64,000 bases of DNA from an uncultured Bacteroidota bacterium (lineage in GTDB: Bacteria; Bacteroidota; Bacteroidia; Chitinophagales; Chitinophagaceae): NCBI GenBank assembly GCA_937928385.1, contig CALEZD010000121.1, positions 17,504-81,503 on the forward strand, given 5' to 3'. Numbering within the stretch: position 1 is the first letter of the stretch; each line of letters opens with the position of its first letter. Below, piece by piece: positions 26,427 through 35,071 of the stretch. The notes under the pieces are model-generated. The model saw only the letters and a program-made list of their open reading frames with translations, did not search any database and was not told the DNA's origin. The position numbers and the translations under genes were made by a program.

Positions 26427-26526
26427 CAATTCAGACAATCCGGGTTGAAACTCAACCTTCGATATAAGAAGTTTTCATGGTGATAGGGTTTATAGGGGCT
26501 GGCCTGTTCTCGGGCCGGCTTTTTTA
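26427..26526 (+). ncRNA. Putative small RNA between infC and the repeat-protein gene
   Basis: About 100 nt bounded by a near-consensus promoter and an intrinsic terminator, with no open frame of note. It has a hairpin GGTTGA-AAC-TCAACC (26443-26457) and the terminator stem GCTGGCC / GGCCGGC (26498-26504, 26513-26519) followed by six T. The next gene has its own -7 variant (TATCTTCG, 26536-26543), so this need not be its leader. No known RNA family was recognised. It stands where rpmI-rplT usually are. An attenuated leader of the next gene remains possible. Confidence 0.5.
26498..26526 (+). terminator. Intrinsic terminator of the putative small RNA
   Basis: Stem GCTGGCC / GGCCGGC with one G-T pair, 8-base loop, then TTTTTT. 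It lies between a strong promoter and the start of the next gene at 26558. Confidence 0.75.
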
Positions 26527-26557
26527 TTTTTTGCCTATCTTCGGTTTTCAATAGCAC

Positions 26558-27652
26558 ATGTGTATGCCTGTAAAAGTAGTTGTATCCTTGGTTCTGGCAG
26601 TTGTTTTCCCCTTAACCGGTTTTAGCCAGTTGTCTACCTACGTTAATATGCAAAACCAGGTAATGGTGTGGGACAAAGGGCTGATAAGAAAGATAGACTA
26701 CCTGCCGCCTATTGAAATGAAAACGGGGCGTACAGCAATACCATATATAGACAATGCCCGCTCTTTCAAGATATACTATGGCGGTGGTATGCGTGTCATC
26801 AATGCGGGGTTTACCAACGAGTTTAAAGTAAGCGATAACCTGGTGGCATATAAAAACAATACGGCATTAAGTGTATTTGATAAAGGCAAAACCAAACAAT
26901 TGTCCACCTTCTGCGAGCAGTATTACCTGGGTGATAGTGTACTGTTGTTTTTTGATGGTATCCGCAGCGAGTACAAAGCATACTACAATGGGGAAGTGTA
27001 CCCGATAGAAGGCTTCCTGGCAGGCAACCCGCTGGAGGCCGTAAAGGTGACGGATAATATCGCCGCTTACGATAACTATGCCAACCAGTTCAGGGTCTTT
27101 TTCTGGGGGCAGATAATACCACTGGAAGATTATGCAGTGAATAGCTTTGAAGTAGGTAGAAACACAGTGGGGTATATAGACATCAACAGGAGGTTTAAGA
27201 TATTTCATGAGGGGGAAACCTATATTGTAGAGGATTTTCCGCCAAACTCTTACCAGGTAGGCGATAACGTGGTGGCCTATGTTTCCAACGATGGTTATTT
27301 CAAAGTCTTTTACGACAACAGTATTGAAAGCATTGGTTTCTTTGAGCCATCAGATTACCGGGTAATTGATAATATGGTTTGCTATCGCGACCAGAGCGGT
27401 TACTTCAAGGTCTTTTACAAAGGAAAGATTTACACCCTGGAAAGCTACTATCCTGATAAGTACCAGGTGCAGTATAACTCTATAGCCTATGTAAACAGGA
27501 TCGGTATGTTGCGCTTGTTTACCGAAGGGGAAATATTTGATGTGACCAATGCCCAGTTGGAAGACTGGCAGCTCTCCTACGATGTGATTAAATACCAGGT
27601 AGGCAAAAACATGTTCCGTATCTACTACAAAGGAATGGAATACAGCGATTAG
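26558..27652 (+). CDS. Secreted protein made of about nine 35-residue repeats
   Basis: 364 residues. Signal peptide MCMPVKVVVSLVLAVVFPLTGFS. The whole mature part is built from repeats of about 35 residues with the pattern [FY]-x-V-x-D-N-x-V-A-Y-x5-FKVFYxGxIxxLExY. Examples: FKVSDNLVAYKNNTALSVFDKG, YQVGDNVVAYVSNDGYFKVFYD, YRVIDNMVCYRDQSGYFKVFYKG. This is likely a beta-propeller or beta-solenoid. I know no named family for it. The gene ends in a 4-base overlap with the convergent NlpC/P60 gene. Its -7 variant TATCTTCG lies 14 bases before the start. Confidence 0.85.
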   Translation: MCMPVKVVVSLVLAVVFPLTGFSQLSTYVNMQNQVMVWDKGLIRKIDYLPPIEMKTGRTAIPYIDNARSFKIYYGGGMRVINAGFTNEFKVSDNLVAYKNNTALSVFDKGKTKQLSTFCEQYYLGDSVLLFFDGIRSEYKAYYNGEVYPIEGFLAGNPLEAVKVTDNIAAYDNYANQFRVFFWGQIIPLEDYAVNSFEVGRNTVGYIDINRRFKIFHEGETYIVEDFPPNSYQVGDNVVAYVSNDGYFKVFYDNSIESIGFFEPSDYRVIDNMVCYRDQSGYFKVFYKGKIYTLESYYPDKYQVQYNSIAYVNRIGMLRLFTEGEIFDVTNAQLEDWQLSYDVIKYQVGKNMFRIYYKGMEYSD

Positions 27653-28422
27653 CAATAACGCTTTATTACCCTCAGTTTATGTGTGCGTTTCTTCAGCGAT
27701 ATGCTGATGATGCCCCCCTGGTCTATCTTGTCTATGACCACGCGCCCGCTGGTATCGGTGGCGTGCAGTATGCTGCTATTGTCCAGCAATATACCTACAT
27801 GTACAATTTTGCCCTCATCATTATCAAAAAAAGCGAGGTCACCTTTATGAGCATGTTGCAGAAAATCTACCTGCTCACCTTCCTCTGCCTGCTGCGCTGC
27901 ATCTCTTAATATAGCCTTGCCGCACATTTTAAAAGCCATTTGTGTCAACCCGGAACAATCTATGCCTGCTATGCTGCGGCCACCCCATAGGTAGGGGGCG
28001 TTCATGTAATGCATCGCAGCCTCTACTATGTGTTTAGGTGCAAGTTCTAAGTCCTTAATTGTCAGTTTTTTACCTTTGTATTTTCCATCTTTTTTCTGTA
28101 GCAGTTTCATACCAAATAAGTCGGCGCCCATGGGTATCCATTGTTCGTCCTGTTCATATACCAGCTTGTTTTGGTGTTTGTCTGCTATATAGCGCGGCGC
28201 CTTGCGATAGTCTTTTTTGTGGATGATGGTTAATTGCCCCAGCTTGCACCAGCCAATATAGTCGTCGTGGTCGCAGCGTATTTTAGCCCATTCTTTCTCA
28301 TTGATTTCCAGTACTTCAGCTTTTTCGCCAAATAATAACTGATTGACCATTTCGGCCCTGTGAGAAGGCTCTGCCCTTACAGGCATCAACGAAGCATTGC
28401 AGAAAGCATAGGATAAAACCAT
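27649..28422 (-). CDS. NlpC/P60-family (C40) peptidase with SH3-like domain
   Basis: 257 residues from the Met of MVLSYAFCNASLMPVRAEPS; ten more codons upstream are open but unlike the family. Residues 10-65 form a bacterial SH3-like domain (MPVRAEPSHRAEMVNQLLFGEKAEVLE). The C-terminal catalytic domain has Cys156 (GIDCSGLTQ), His208 (KIVHVGILLD) and His220 (SSILHAT). Such proteins cleave gamma-D-Glu-diamino acid bonds in peptidoglycan peptides. No signal peptide is visible, so a YkfC-like role in recycling muropeptides in the cytoplasm is likely. It overlaps the repeat-protein gene tail to tail by 4 bases. Confidence 0.88.
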   Translation of the reverse strand: MVLSYAFCNASLMPVRAEPSHRAEMVNQLLFGEKAEVLEINEKEWAKIRCDHDDYIGWCKLGQLTIIHKKDYRKAPRYIADKHQNKLVYEQDEQWIPMGADLFGMKLLQKKDGKYKGKKLTIKDLELAPKHIVEAAMHYMNAPYLWGGRSIAGIDCSGLTQMAFKMCGKAILRDAAQQAEEGEQVDFLQHAHKGDLAFFDNDEGKIVHVGILLDNSSILHATDTSGRVVIDKIDQGGIISISLKKRTHKLRVIKRYC

Positions 28423-28619
28423 TATGTAAGCCGGGTCTGTTTCTGTACACAATATTACAACCTAATTAACTATTAATCAGTCAATCTTACCTTCCGATAT
28501 ACCGAAATCTTTTATTAATTTCGTCCGCTAATATCAAAGCCAAACCGTATTGCTTATTTTTTATATATGGAAAAGGCGTTTAGAAATGGAACAATTTCAA
28601 AGGTTTAAAGTAACACAAA

Positions 28620-30194
28620 ATGGAATCAACAATATTAATTGCTGTCGTCTCAGTGGTGGCAGTCCTTATAGGTATATTTCTTGGTAAACAAATATTTGCG
28701 AAAAACACCCAGAAACAGGTAGAAGAAGCAGAACAGCAGGCTAAAAAACTAACAGAGGACGCAAAACAACTGGCAGAAACCCTTAAGGAAAAGAAAATAC
28801 TGGAAGCCAAAGAGCACTTTCTGCAAAAGAAAAGCGAATATGAGCAGGAGGTAAACAGGCGCAACCAGAAATTGACTGAAAATGAAGGGAAGCTGAAGCA
28901 ACTCCAACAGAGCCTGAACGATAAAAACGCAGGACTGCAGAAGCAAATCAACGAGTACAACCAACTGAAAGAGAACCTTGATAAGCAGTTGGAGGTAGTG
29001 AACATCAAGCGTACCGAACTGGAGCGTCACCAGGAAGAGCACATAAAGCGCCTGGAAAAGGTAGCCAACCTAAGTGCTGAAGAGGCCAAAACCGAGCTGA
29101 TGGAGGCCGTGAAAGAAGAGGCACGTACCAAGGCCATGTCTCATGTAAAAGAGATAATGGAAGAGGCCAAACTGAACGCGACCAAAGAGGCCAAGAAAAT
29201 CGTTATACAAACCATACAGCGTACAGCAGCAGAGCAAACTATTGAGAACGCCATCACGGTCTTCAACCTGGAGACGGACGAAGTGAAAGGGCAGATAATA
29301 GGCCGCGAAGGGCGTAATATACGTGCTATAGAGGCTGCCACCGGGGTAGACCTGATAATAGACGATACCCCAGAGGCTATCATCCTTTCCTGCTTCGACC
29401 CCTTCCGTCGTGAGATAGCAAGGCTTTCGCTGCAAAGGCTGGTACAGGACGGGCGTATACACCCCGCACGTATCGAAGAAGTGGTAGAAAAAACCCGCCG
29501 TCAGCTCGAAGAGCAAATCATGGAGATAGGCGAGCGTACTATTATAGAGCTGGGTGTACACGGCCTGCATAAAGACCTGGTACGCCTGGTGGGTAAAATG
29601 CGTTTCCGCTCTTCTTACGGACAAAACCTGCTGATGCACTCTAAAGAAACAGCTAACCTTTGCGCCACTATGGCTGCAGAGCTGGGGCTGGGACAGAAAG
29701 TGGTGAAACTGGCAAAACGCGCCGGCCTGCTGCACGATATTGGTAAAGTACCCGATGAAGAATCAGAACTGAGCCACGCATTGCTGGGCGCCAAAGTAGC
29801 TGAGAAGTGCGGTGAACATGCAGCCGTTATCAACGCGATAGGCGCCCACCACGATGAAATGGAGATGACCTACATTATCTCACCGATAGTGCAGGCCTGC
29901 GATGCCATCAGCGGCGCACGCCCCGGCGCAAGGCGCGAAATTATGCAGAGCTACCTGCAGCGTATCAAAGACCTGGAGGCGCTGGCAATGGCCTATACAG
30001 GCGTAGAAAAAGCTTATGCCATACAAGCAGGCCGCGAACTGCGTGTGATAGTAGAAGCAGAGAAAGTGAGCGATGCAGACAGCGACAAACTCTCGTTTGA
30101 GATAGCTGATAAAATACAAAAGGAAATGCAATACCCGGGACAGATAAAAGTAACCGTTATTCGCGAATTGCGGTCGGTGAACATAGCCAGGTAA
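28620..30194 (+). CDS. rny: Ribonuclease Y
   Basis: 524 residues. One N-terminal membrane anchor (about 5-24, ILIAVVSVVAVLIGIFLG). A long coiled coil follows (about 28-195, very rich in Glu, Lys and Gln). Then the KH domain (VKGQIIGREGRNIRAIEAATGVDLIID) and the HD domain with His372-Asp373 (LLHDIGKVPDEESELSH). It is a membrane-bound endoribonuclease that starts mRNA decay. It is monocistronic, with a terminator right after. The 167-bp upstream region has no clear promoter match; a 13-codon frame at 28568 is not convincing. Confidence 0.97.
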   Translation: MESTILIAVVSVVAVLIGIFLGKQIFAKNTQKQVEEAEQQAKKLTEDAKQLAETLKEKKILEAKEHFLQKKSEYEQEVNRRNQKLTENEGKLKQLQQSLNDKNAGLQKQINEYNQLKENLDKQLEVVNIKRTELERHQEEHIKRLEKVANLSAEEAKTELMEAVKEEARTKAMSHVKEIMEEAKLNATKEAKKIVIQTIQRTAAEQTIENAITVFNLETDEVKGQIIGREGRNIRAIEAATGVDLIIDDTPEAIILSCFDPFRREIARLSLQRLVQDGRIHPARIEEVVEKTRRQLEEQIMEIGERTIIELGVHGLHKDLVRLVGKMRFRSSYGQNLLMHSKETANLCATMAAELGLGQKVVKLAKRAGLLHDIGKVPDEESELSHALLGAKVAEKCGEHAAVINAIGAHHDEMEMTYIISPIVQACDAISGARPGARREIMQSYLQRIKDLEALAMAYTGVEKAYAIQAGRELRVIVEAEKVSDADSDKLSFEIADKIQKEMQYPGQIKVTVIRELRSVNIAR

Positions 30195-30217
30195 TTTCAT
30201 GATATTACTATTGAAGC

Positions 30218-30250
30218 ACAGCGCAGGCAATATGCCTGCGCTGTTTTATT
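30218..30250 (+). terminator. Terminator of rny
   Basis: Perfect 12-bp stem ACAGCGCAGGCA / TGCCTGCGCTGT (30218-30229, 30233-30244) with a 3-base loop, followed by TTTATTT on the plus strand. Confidence 0.85.
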
Positions 30251-30267
30251 TGCCCCTGTTGCCATTG

Positions 30268-31230
30268 TTAAAATAATTGAGCTACATAATAATAGATAGG
30301 CATACCGATTGTAATATTGACCGGAAAAGTAACTGCCAAAGCCATCGGCAGAAATAGTCCCGGATTGGCTTTCGGCACTGTTATTTTCATGGCAGCCGGC
30401 ACAGCGATATAAGAAGCACTTGCCGCTAGTATGCCGAAAATAAACCTATCGCTGAACTTTTGGGTAACTAATGCACTGGCGGCTGCAAACACGCAGCCAT
30501 TAATTAGAGGTATTATCATCGCAAAGGCGAATGGGAACCATCCATGTTTGAGTAAAGTGCCTATTTTTTTACCACTTACAATGCCCATATCCAGAAGGAA
30601 AATGGCCAGGAATCCTTTGAATATGTCATTTGTAAAAGGTTTTATGCCTTCTGCCTGCTCTGCGTTTGCAAAATATCCTATAAGAAGGCTCCCCATTATC
30701 AATAGAACACTACCATTTGTCAGTGAGTGTTCTATTGCGTGTCGTTTCTGTATTTCGTCTGTTTTTTCCTTATTGAATACTGATATCAGTACCAGGCCTG
30801 CAATTATAGCTGGAGACTCCATCAAGGCCATTATTGCAACCATGTATCCATGGAGCGTTTCGCCCATACCCTCCAGGTACGAAACTGCAGAAACGAAAGT
30901 AACGGCGCTGACAGAACCATAGGCAGCTGCTATGGCGCCGGCGTCATAGACATTCATATACCGCTTTAGCAGGAAGAATGTATAGATGGGTATTATTAAT
31001 GCAATAACAATGCCCAGCATTATCGATCCCAATATTTCCAGGGTAAAGGTTTCGTGAGATAATTCCTGCCCTCCCTTGAATCCGATGGAAAACAGAAGGT
31101 ATAGCGATATGAATTTGGATGAACCGGGTGGAATTTCGAGGTCACTTTTTAACTGCACTGCTATTATTCCAAGCAGGAAAAACAGCAGTGCAGGATTTGT
31201 CAGATTATCAATCAGCAGGTTGATGTTCAT
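30268..31230 (-). CDS. SbtA-like sodium-dependent bicarbonate transporter family permease
   Basis: 320 residues, highly hydrophobic, about ten membrane segments in two inverted halves. Family marks include LLFSIGFKGGQEL near residue 50, YGSVSAVTFVSAVSYLE in the middle, and ASYIAVPAAMKITVPKANPGLFLPMALAVTFPVNI near the end. Members of this family (DUF897/SbtA) import bicarbonate with sodium in cyanobacteria; their job in Bacteroidota is less clear. The start overlaps the stop of the 99-residue gene by 23 bases, and icd lies just upstream on the same strand. A LysR regulator diverges from icd. No SbtB-type PII gene is beside it. Confidence 0.85.
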   Translation of the reverse strand: MNINLLIDNLTNPALLFFLLGIIAVQLKSDLEIPPGSSKFISLYLLFSIGFKGGQELSHETFTLEILGSIMLGIVIALIIPIYTFFLLKRYMNVYDAGAIAAAYGSVSAVTFVSAVSYLEGMGETLHGYMVAIMALMESPAIIAGLVLISVFNKEKTDEIQKRHAIEHSLTNGSVLLIMGSLLIGYFANAEQAEGIKPFTNDIFKGFLAIFLLDMGIVSGKKIGTLLKHGWFPFAFAMIIPLINGCVFAAASALVTQKFSDRFIFGILAASASYIAVPAAMKITVPKANPGLFLPMALAVTFPVNITIGMPIYYYVAQLF

Positions 31231-31507
31231 TTATTTTTGTTGTTGATAATTGTAATGTAAGCATTGATTGAACATTGAATTTCGCATCTGTATTTTCGTA
31301 TTCCATTAGCAGGTCATTTATAGCCCGTCTTGTTTCTTCCAGTTCTTTTATACGTTTTTCTGAATGTTCATCAGGCCGTCCGAACCGTATGTCGTGGCTG
31401 AATGTTTTAAGCTGATGAAATTGAATTTTACTATTGAGAATCGTCAGTAGTATTTCCCTGGCTTCACTTACGGTATAGCTGCTGTCAATAAGTTTAAACT
31501 GATGCAT
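31208..31507 (-). CDS. Hypothetical 99-residue protein between icd and the SbtA-like gene
   Basis: 99 residues, no signal peptide or membrane segment, mostly helical by composition. It begins FKLIDSSYTVSEAREILLTILNSKIQFHQL and has a charged middle SHDIRFGRPDEHSEKRIKELEETRRAIND. The C-terminus (LTLQLSTTKI) looks like a beta-strand. It does not resemble PII or SbtB. The 23-base overlap with the transporter gene suggests coupled translation. I cannot name the family; similar short proteins occur in other Bacteroidota, but I could not search. Confidence 0.75.
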   Translation of the reverse strand: MHQFKLIDSSYTVSEAREILLTILNSKIQFHQLKTFSHDIRFGRPDEHSEKRIKELEETRRAINDLLMEYENTDAKFNVQSMLTLQLSTTKINEHQPAD

Positions 31508-31540
31508 CTTGTTTATGTTTTTTTTTGTGATGAATAATAT

Positions 31541-32977
31541 TTACTGTCCCTGTCCCAGCGAGTATCCGCGTTCGCCGTTAAATGTGTACAGGTTTTCCGT
31601 TTTTATAGTTTCTATGCTGTGTTCTTCCGCCATACTTAATAATTGTATAATATCTCTGTGCGTAACTTCAGTTTCCTGTTCGGGAGAAAAGCGGCAGCGC
31701 CAGTGGTCGGTGCAGTAAGTTTCTTCAAATCCGTCGGGCCACACCTTTATACCGCGGTTGGTTATCATGCTTAATTTCAGGTTGCTATTGCTTATAGATT
31801 TCAACTGCTGAGCCAGTGTTTCGGGTTGGTCACCACGCCAGTGCACAAATATGTCAACTCCGGCCAATTCTTTAGCAGCGGGAGATTTACGTTGGTATTT
31901 TGGCAGCGTTATTTTTCTGTTGCCTGAGGCGGTTGCCCGCATCAATTTTTCAGGATGCATGCCCAGCCGTGCTATTACTGCCGCCGCGAATTCGCTGGTG
32001 CTTGCCTTTTTTATGCTTAGGCCCTCTGTATATACGTCAGCAGTATGTATGCCATCTTCTATGGTTTTCAACCATGCGTTCTCAATTTTTGCAGCTACAT
32101 CAGGTTGGCCTATGTGTTGTAGCATTAATATAGCTCCGTTAAGCAGCCCCGAGGGGTTGGCTATATTTTTACCGGCTATGTCGGGGGCTGAGCCGTGTAT
32201 CGCTTCAAACATCGCACACTCTGTCCCGATATTCGAAGAACCTGCTAATCCTACCGAACCTGCTATTTGCGCCGCTACATCCGAAAGGATATCTCCATAC
32301 AGGTTGGGGAGCACCACCACGTCAAAATCTTGCGGCCTGTCTGCAAGCAAGGCCGCCCCTATATCCACTATTCTGTGCTCCATTAATATTTGTGGATATT
32401 CGGCCGCTATCTCTTTAAATACCTGGTGAAACAAACCATCTGTTTGCTTCATGATGTTGTCTTTTGTAAAACAGCTCACCTTTTTTCGCCCGTGTTGTAT
32501 AGCGTATTCAAAGGCATAACGTACTATTTTCTCGCATCCCGGCCTGCTGATCAGTTTGAGACATTGCACCACTTCGTCTGTCTGCCGGTGTTCTATACCA
32601 GCATATAGGTCTTCCTCATTTTCTCTGATAATAACTACGTCCATGTTAGGGTGTTTGGATAATATATAGGGCGTGTAGCTTTTGCATGGGCGCACATTGG
32701 CAAATAAGCCCAGGTATTTCCGTGTGCTTACATTCAGGCTTTTGTAACCACCTCCCTGGGGTGTGGTAATAGGTGCTTTAAGAAATATTTTATTTCGCCT
32801 GATAGTGTCCCAGTCCTCATGCGTAATACCTGAGTTGTTGCCCGACAGGTAAACTTTTTCGCCTATCACTATTTCGTCTGTAGCTATCTGTGCACCTGCT
32901 GCATGCAATATGCTCAACGTAGCATCCATGATTTCCGGCCCTATGCCATCTCCTTTTGCAATTGTTACTCTTGTCAT
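31541..32977 (-). CDS. icd: Isocitrate dehydrogenase (NADP-type, with C-terminal extension)
   Basis: 478 residues. It starts VTIAKGDGIGPEIMDATLSILHAAG, the isocitrate/isopropylmalate dehydrogenase fold. Key stretches are LNVSTRKYLGLFANVRPCKSY, VVIIRENEEDLYAGIEH, and DVVVLPNLYGDILSDVAAQIAGSVGLAGSSNIG with the metal-binding Asp residues, then EAIHGSAPDIAGKNIANPSG. A C-terminal extension of about 140 residues (VDIFVHWRGDQPETLAQQL onward) is like that of the Thermus enzyme. It converts isocitrate to 2-oxoglutarate with release of CO2. It heads a likely operon with the 99-residue gene and the SbtA-like transporter, divergent from a LysR regulator. Confidence 0.93.
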   Translation of the reverse strand: MTRVTIAKGDGIGPEIMDATLSILHAAGAQIATDEIVIGEKVYLSGNNSGITHEDWDTIRRNKIFLKAPITTPQGGGYKSLNVSTRKYLGLFANVRPCKSYTPYILSKHPNMDVVIIRENEEDLYAGIEHRQTDEVVQCLKLISRPGCEKIVRYAFEYAIQHGRKKVSCFTKDNIMKQTDGLFHQVFKEIAAEYPQILMEHRIVDIGAALLADRPQDFDVVVLPNLYGDILSDVAAQIAGSVGLAGSSNIGTECAMFEAIHGSAPDIAGKNIANPSGLLNGAILMLQHIGQPDVAAKIENAWLKTIEDGIHTADVYTEGLSIKKASTSEFAAAVIARLGMHPEKLMRATASGNRKITLPKYQRKSPAAKELAGVDIFVHWRGDQPETLAQQLKSISNSNLKLSMITNRGIKVWPDGFEETYCTDHWRCRFSPEQETEVTHRDIIQLLSMAEEHSIETIKTENLYTFNGERGYSLGQGQ

Positions 32978-33062
32978 AGTTTTTTTATTTCGGTTGCAAA
33001 AATCGATACTGATATTGATATATTTTTATTTATCTTTAAAATGTCATTGATTAATATATTTT

Positions 33063-33989
33063 ATGAATTATACGCTCAATCAATTAGAGATTTTTTTAAA
33101 GGTGGCTACTACAGGCAGTGTGACAAAGGCTGCAGAAGCAATGCATCTGACGCAGCCCGCTGTCTCTATACAGTTAAAAAACTTCCAGGCACAGTTTGAT
33201 ATTCCACTTACAGAAGTCATAGGCAGAAATATTTACATCACAGACTTTGGTAAAGAAATAGCCCATGCTGCTGAAACAATTTTAAACCAGGTATATGCTA
33301 TCAACTACAAAACCCATGCGTATAAGGGGGAGTTAATAGGTAGATTGAAATTGTCTGTTGTGTCAACAGGAAAGTATGTGATGCCATACTTTCTGTCAGG
33401 TTTCCTGGGGCAGCACCCCGCAGTTGAGCTGGTAATGGATGTAACCAATAAAAGTAAGGTGATTGATAGCCTGGAGCAAAATGAGGTTGATTTTTCGTTA
33501 GTGTCAATACTGCCAACAGCAATGAATACTAACAAAATTGACTTATTGCAGAATAAGTTGTTTTTAGTGGGAAGCGGCAAACTGGATATTAACCTTAAAC
33601 AAACGAAAAGAGATTTGTTTAAGGACTTGCCTCTTATTTACAGGGAGCCTGGTTCCGGAACAAGACAAACTATGCAGAGATTTTTCGAAAAGAATAACAT
33701 TACAGTGCAGAAAAAAATGGAACTGACCAGCAATGAGGCTGTGAAACAGGCTGTTATGGCAGGGCTTGGTTATTCTATTATGCCGCTTATCGGTATCAAG
33801 AATGAATTGAAAAATGGAGAATTGCAGATAATACCCGTAAAGGGGTTGCCCATTAAAACCACATGGAGCCTGATATGGCTGAAACAAAAGAGGCATACCC
33901 ATGTGGCTGAGGCATTATTGGATTATATAAGGAAGGAAAAGGAATATATTATCAAGGAAAAGTTTGACTGGTATGAGCAATACCATTAA
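33063..33989 (+). CDS. LysR-family transcriptional regulator (CbbR/CmpR-like)
   Basis: 308 residues. N-terminal winged helix (LNQLEIFLKVATTGSVTKAAEAMHLTQPAVSIQLKNF) and a two-lobed effector domain of the periplasmic binding fold (GRLKLSVVSTGKYVMPYFLSGFL ... IYREPGSGTRQTMQRFFEKN). The REPGSGTR motif is typical of CbbR/CmpR/CysB-type members that sense small metabolites. It is divergent from icd-orf99-sbtA with 85 bp between the start codons, very A/T rich, where LysR proteins usually bind. Control of the bicarbonate transporter by 2-oxoglutarate or a related signal is inference. A -7 variant TATCTTTA is at 33031-33038. Confidence 0.9.
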   Translation: MNYTLNQLEIFLKVATTGSVTKAAEAMHLTQPAVSIQLKNFQAQFDIPLTEVIGRNIYITDFGKEIAHAAETILNQVYAINYKTHAYKGELIGRLKLSVVSTGKYVMPYFLSGFLGQHPAVELVMDVTNKSKVIDSLEQNEVDFSLVSILPTAMNTNKIDLLQNKLFLVGSGKLDINLKQTKRDLFKDLPLIYREPGSGTRQTMQRFFEKNNITVQKKMELTSNEAVKQAVMAGLGYSIMPLIGIKNELKNGELQIIPVKGLPIKTTWSLIWLKQKRHTHVAEALLDYIRKEKEYIIKEKFDWYEQYH

Positions 33990-34010
33990 CTATAGGCTTA
34001 ATATAAATTG

Positions 34011-34673
34011 CTACTTTCTCGATACTTTCAATCTCGATTGCTGTAGTTGGTATTGGTACTGGTAGTTGCGTGTGGCTTCCAGTTCCTGCACTATGGCTTC
34101 CATATCACGGTCGTCGCCTGTGGGGTCGTATTCTCTTTTCAGGTTGTGGCTGAAGATGAGCGCTACTGTCTGGAATACCGCTGCAGGCACACCACCTTTT
34201 AACTCCTTCACTATGTTATAGCAACTCTTGCCCGTCTGCCGGTCTATCAACTTCACGAGTACATGCCCCTGGGTAATGGTGAGGTCGGATATCTCCCCAT
34301 TGAACCGGCGCTTCAGTTCGTCCTCTACTGATTTCAGGTATTCCCTGCGTTCTTTTTTGTTGTCTTCGCCTATGGCCACCAACACGGAGTCTACATCTTT
34401 GAGTACATCAGCGGCTATGACGGCATAAGGGTACACTTTGTAAACATTGTACTTCAGCCTGTCGTATTTGGCTCTTTTACGCGCCCATTTGCGGGGCATT
34501 TTATCTTTCACGGTTATTACATCCATATACACCATCGGGTGTACCACTCCATCTATCACTATGCCACCCAGCAGCAGGGTATCATTGCCTTTGGGTTGGG
34601 CATAGCCCGTCCCTATACGTGCCAGCAATACACATAATATAATAGCTATATGTTTAAAAAAACTCGCGGACAT
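34011..34673 (-). CDS. DUF4294-domain protein, secreted
   Basis: 220 residues with signal peptide (FFKHIAIILCVLLARIGTGYA). The DUF4294 core is seen around VKDKMPRKWARKRAKYDRLKYNVYKVYPYA, ending with LKGGVPAAVFQTVALIFSHNLKREYDPTGDDRD. Function unknown; common in Bacteroidota, presumably periplasmic. The C-terminal tail is rich in Gln and Tyr (NYQYQYQLQQSR). It is convergent with the LysR gene (21 bases apart) and divergent from a small lipoprotein gene. Confidence 0.85.
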   Translation of the reverse strand: MSASFFKHIAIILCVLLARIGTGYAQPKGNDTLLLGGIVIDGVVHPMVYMDVITVKDKMPRKWARKRAKYDRLKYNVYKVYPYAVIAADVLKDVDSVLVAIGEDNKKERREYLKSVEDELKRRFNGEISDLTITQGHVLVKLIDRQTGKSCYNIVKELKGGVPAAVFQTVALIFSHNLKREYDPTGDDRDMEAIVQELEATRNYQYQYQLQQSRLKVSRK

Positions 34674-34796
34674 GCCTGGGTAAAGCTCCGATTTTCACAT
34701 AAATATACGGCATTTTGCAGGCCAAATAATCTAAATATTCAGTTAATAATCATAATTAGAATGGTGTAATGAACAAATATTAGCTTGATATTGTAT

Positions 34797-34804
34797 TACA
34801 TTTG
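34797..34804 (+). promoter_or_regulatory. Candidate -7 element of the small lipoprotein gene
   Basis: TACATTTG matches TAnnTTTG, 19 bases before the ATG at 34824. No clear -33 box. Confidence 0.45.
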
Positions 34805-34823
34805 TAGTTCAAATCAACACAAT

Positions 34824-35060
34824 ATGAAAAAATTATTATTTCCGGCAATTGCCGCAATATTATTGTTTACTGCATGCCAGAACAATACTGCACCGCAGAT
34901 GACTGAAAACGAAATGCAAGCCAAAGCAGACTCTACTGTTGGCACTAAGCTGGACGAGCTGAACATGCAGGCTTCTGAAGACCTGGACAGAAGAATTGCT
35001 ATAGAAGTAAAACCTAAGGCAGACTCGATAGTAGCAGCAAGGGATGCAGCCCACAAATAA
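34824..35060 (+). CDS. Small lipoprotein
   Basis: 78 residues from the ATG at 34824, picked because it gives a compact signal peptide and lipobox (MKKLLFPAIAAILLFTAC). The mature part is helical and charged (ENEMQAKADSTVGTKLDELNMQASEDLDRRIAIE), with the repeated pattern KADSxV. It might form an Lpp-like coiled coil, but that is not shown. The DCC-family gene follows 11 bases later, so the two and perhaps more may be cotranscribed. Confidence 0.75.
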   Translation: MKKLLFPAIAAILLFTACQNNTAPQMTENEMQAKADSTVGTKLDELNMQASEDLDRRIAIEVKPKADSIVAARDAAHK

Positions 35061-35071
35061 TCAGTAAATTA

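Noticed and set aside
26323..26557. Hidden rpmI or rplT gene after infC
   Set aside because: No frame in the gap has the length or basic composition of L35 or L20.
26630..27640. Repeat array at DNA level (CRISPR-like)
   Set aside because: The repeats are at the protein level, diverged at DNA level and in frame; no spacer structure.
28568..28609. 13-codon frame before rny as a leader peptide
   Set aside because: No run of regulatory codons and no attenuator hairpin follows it.
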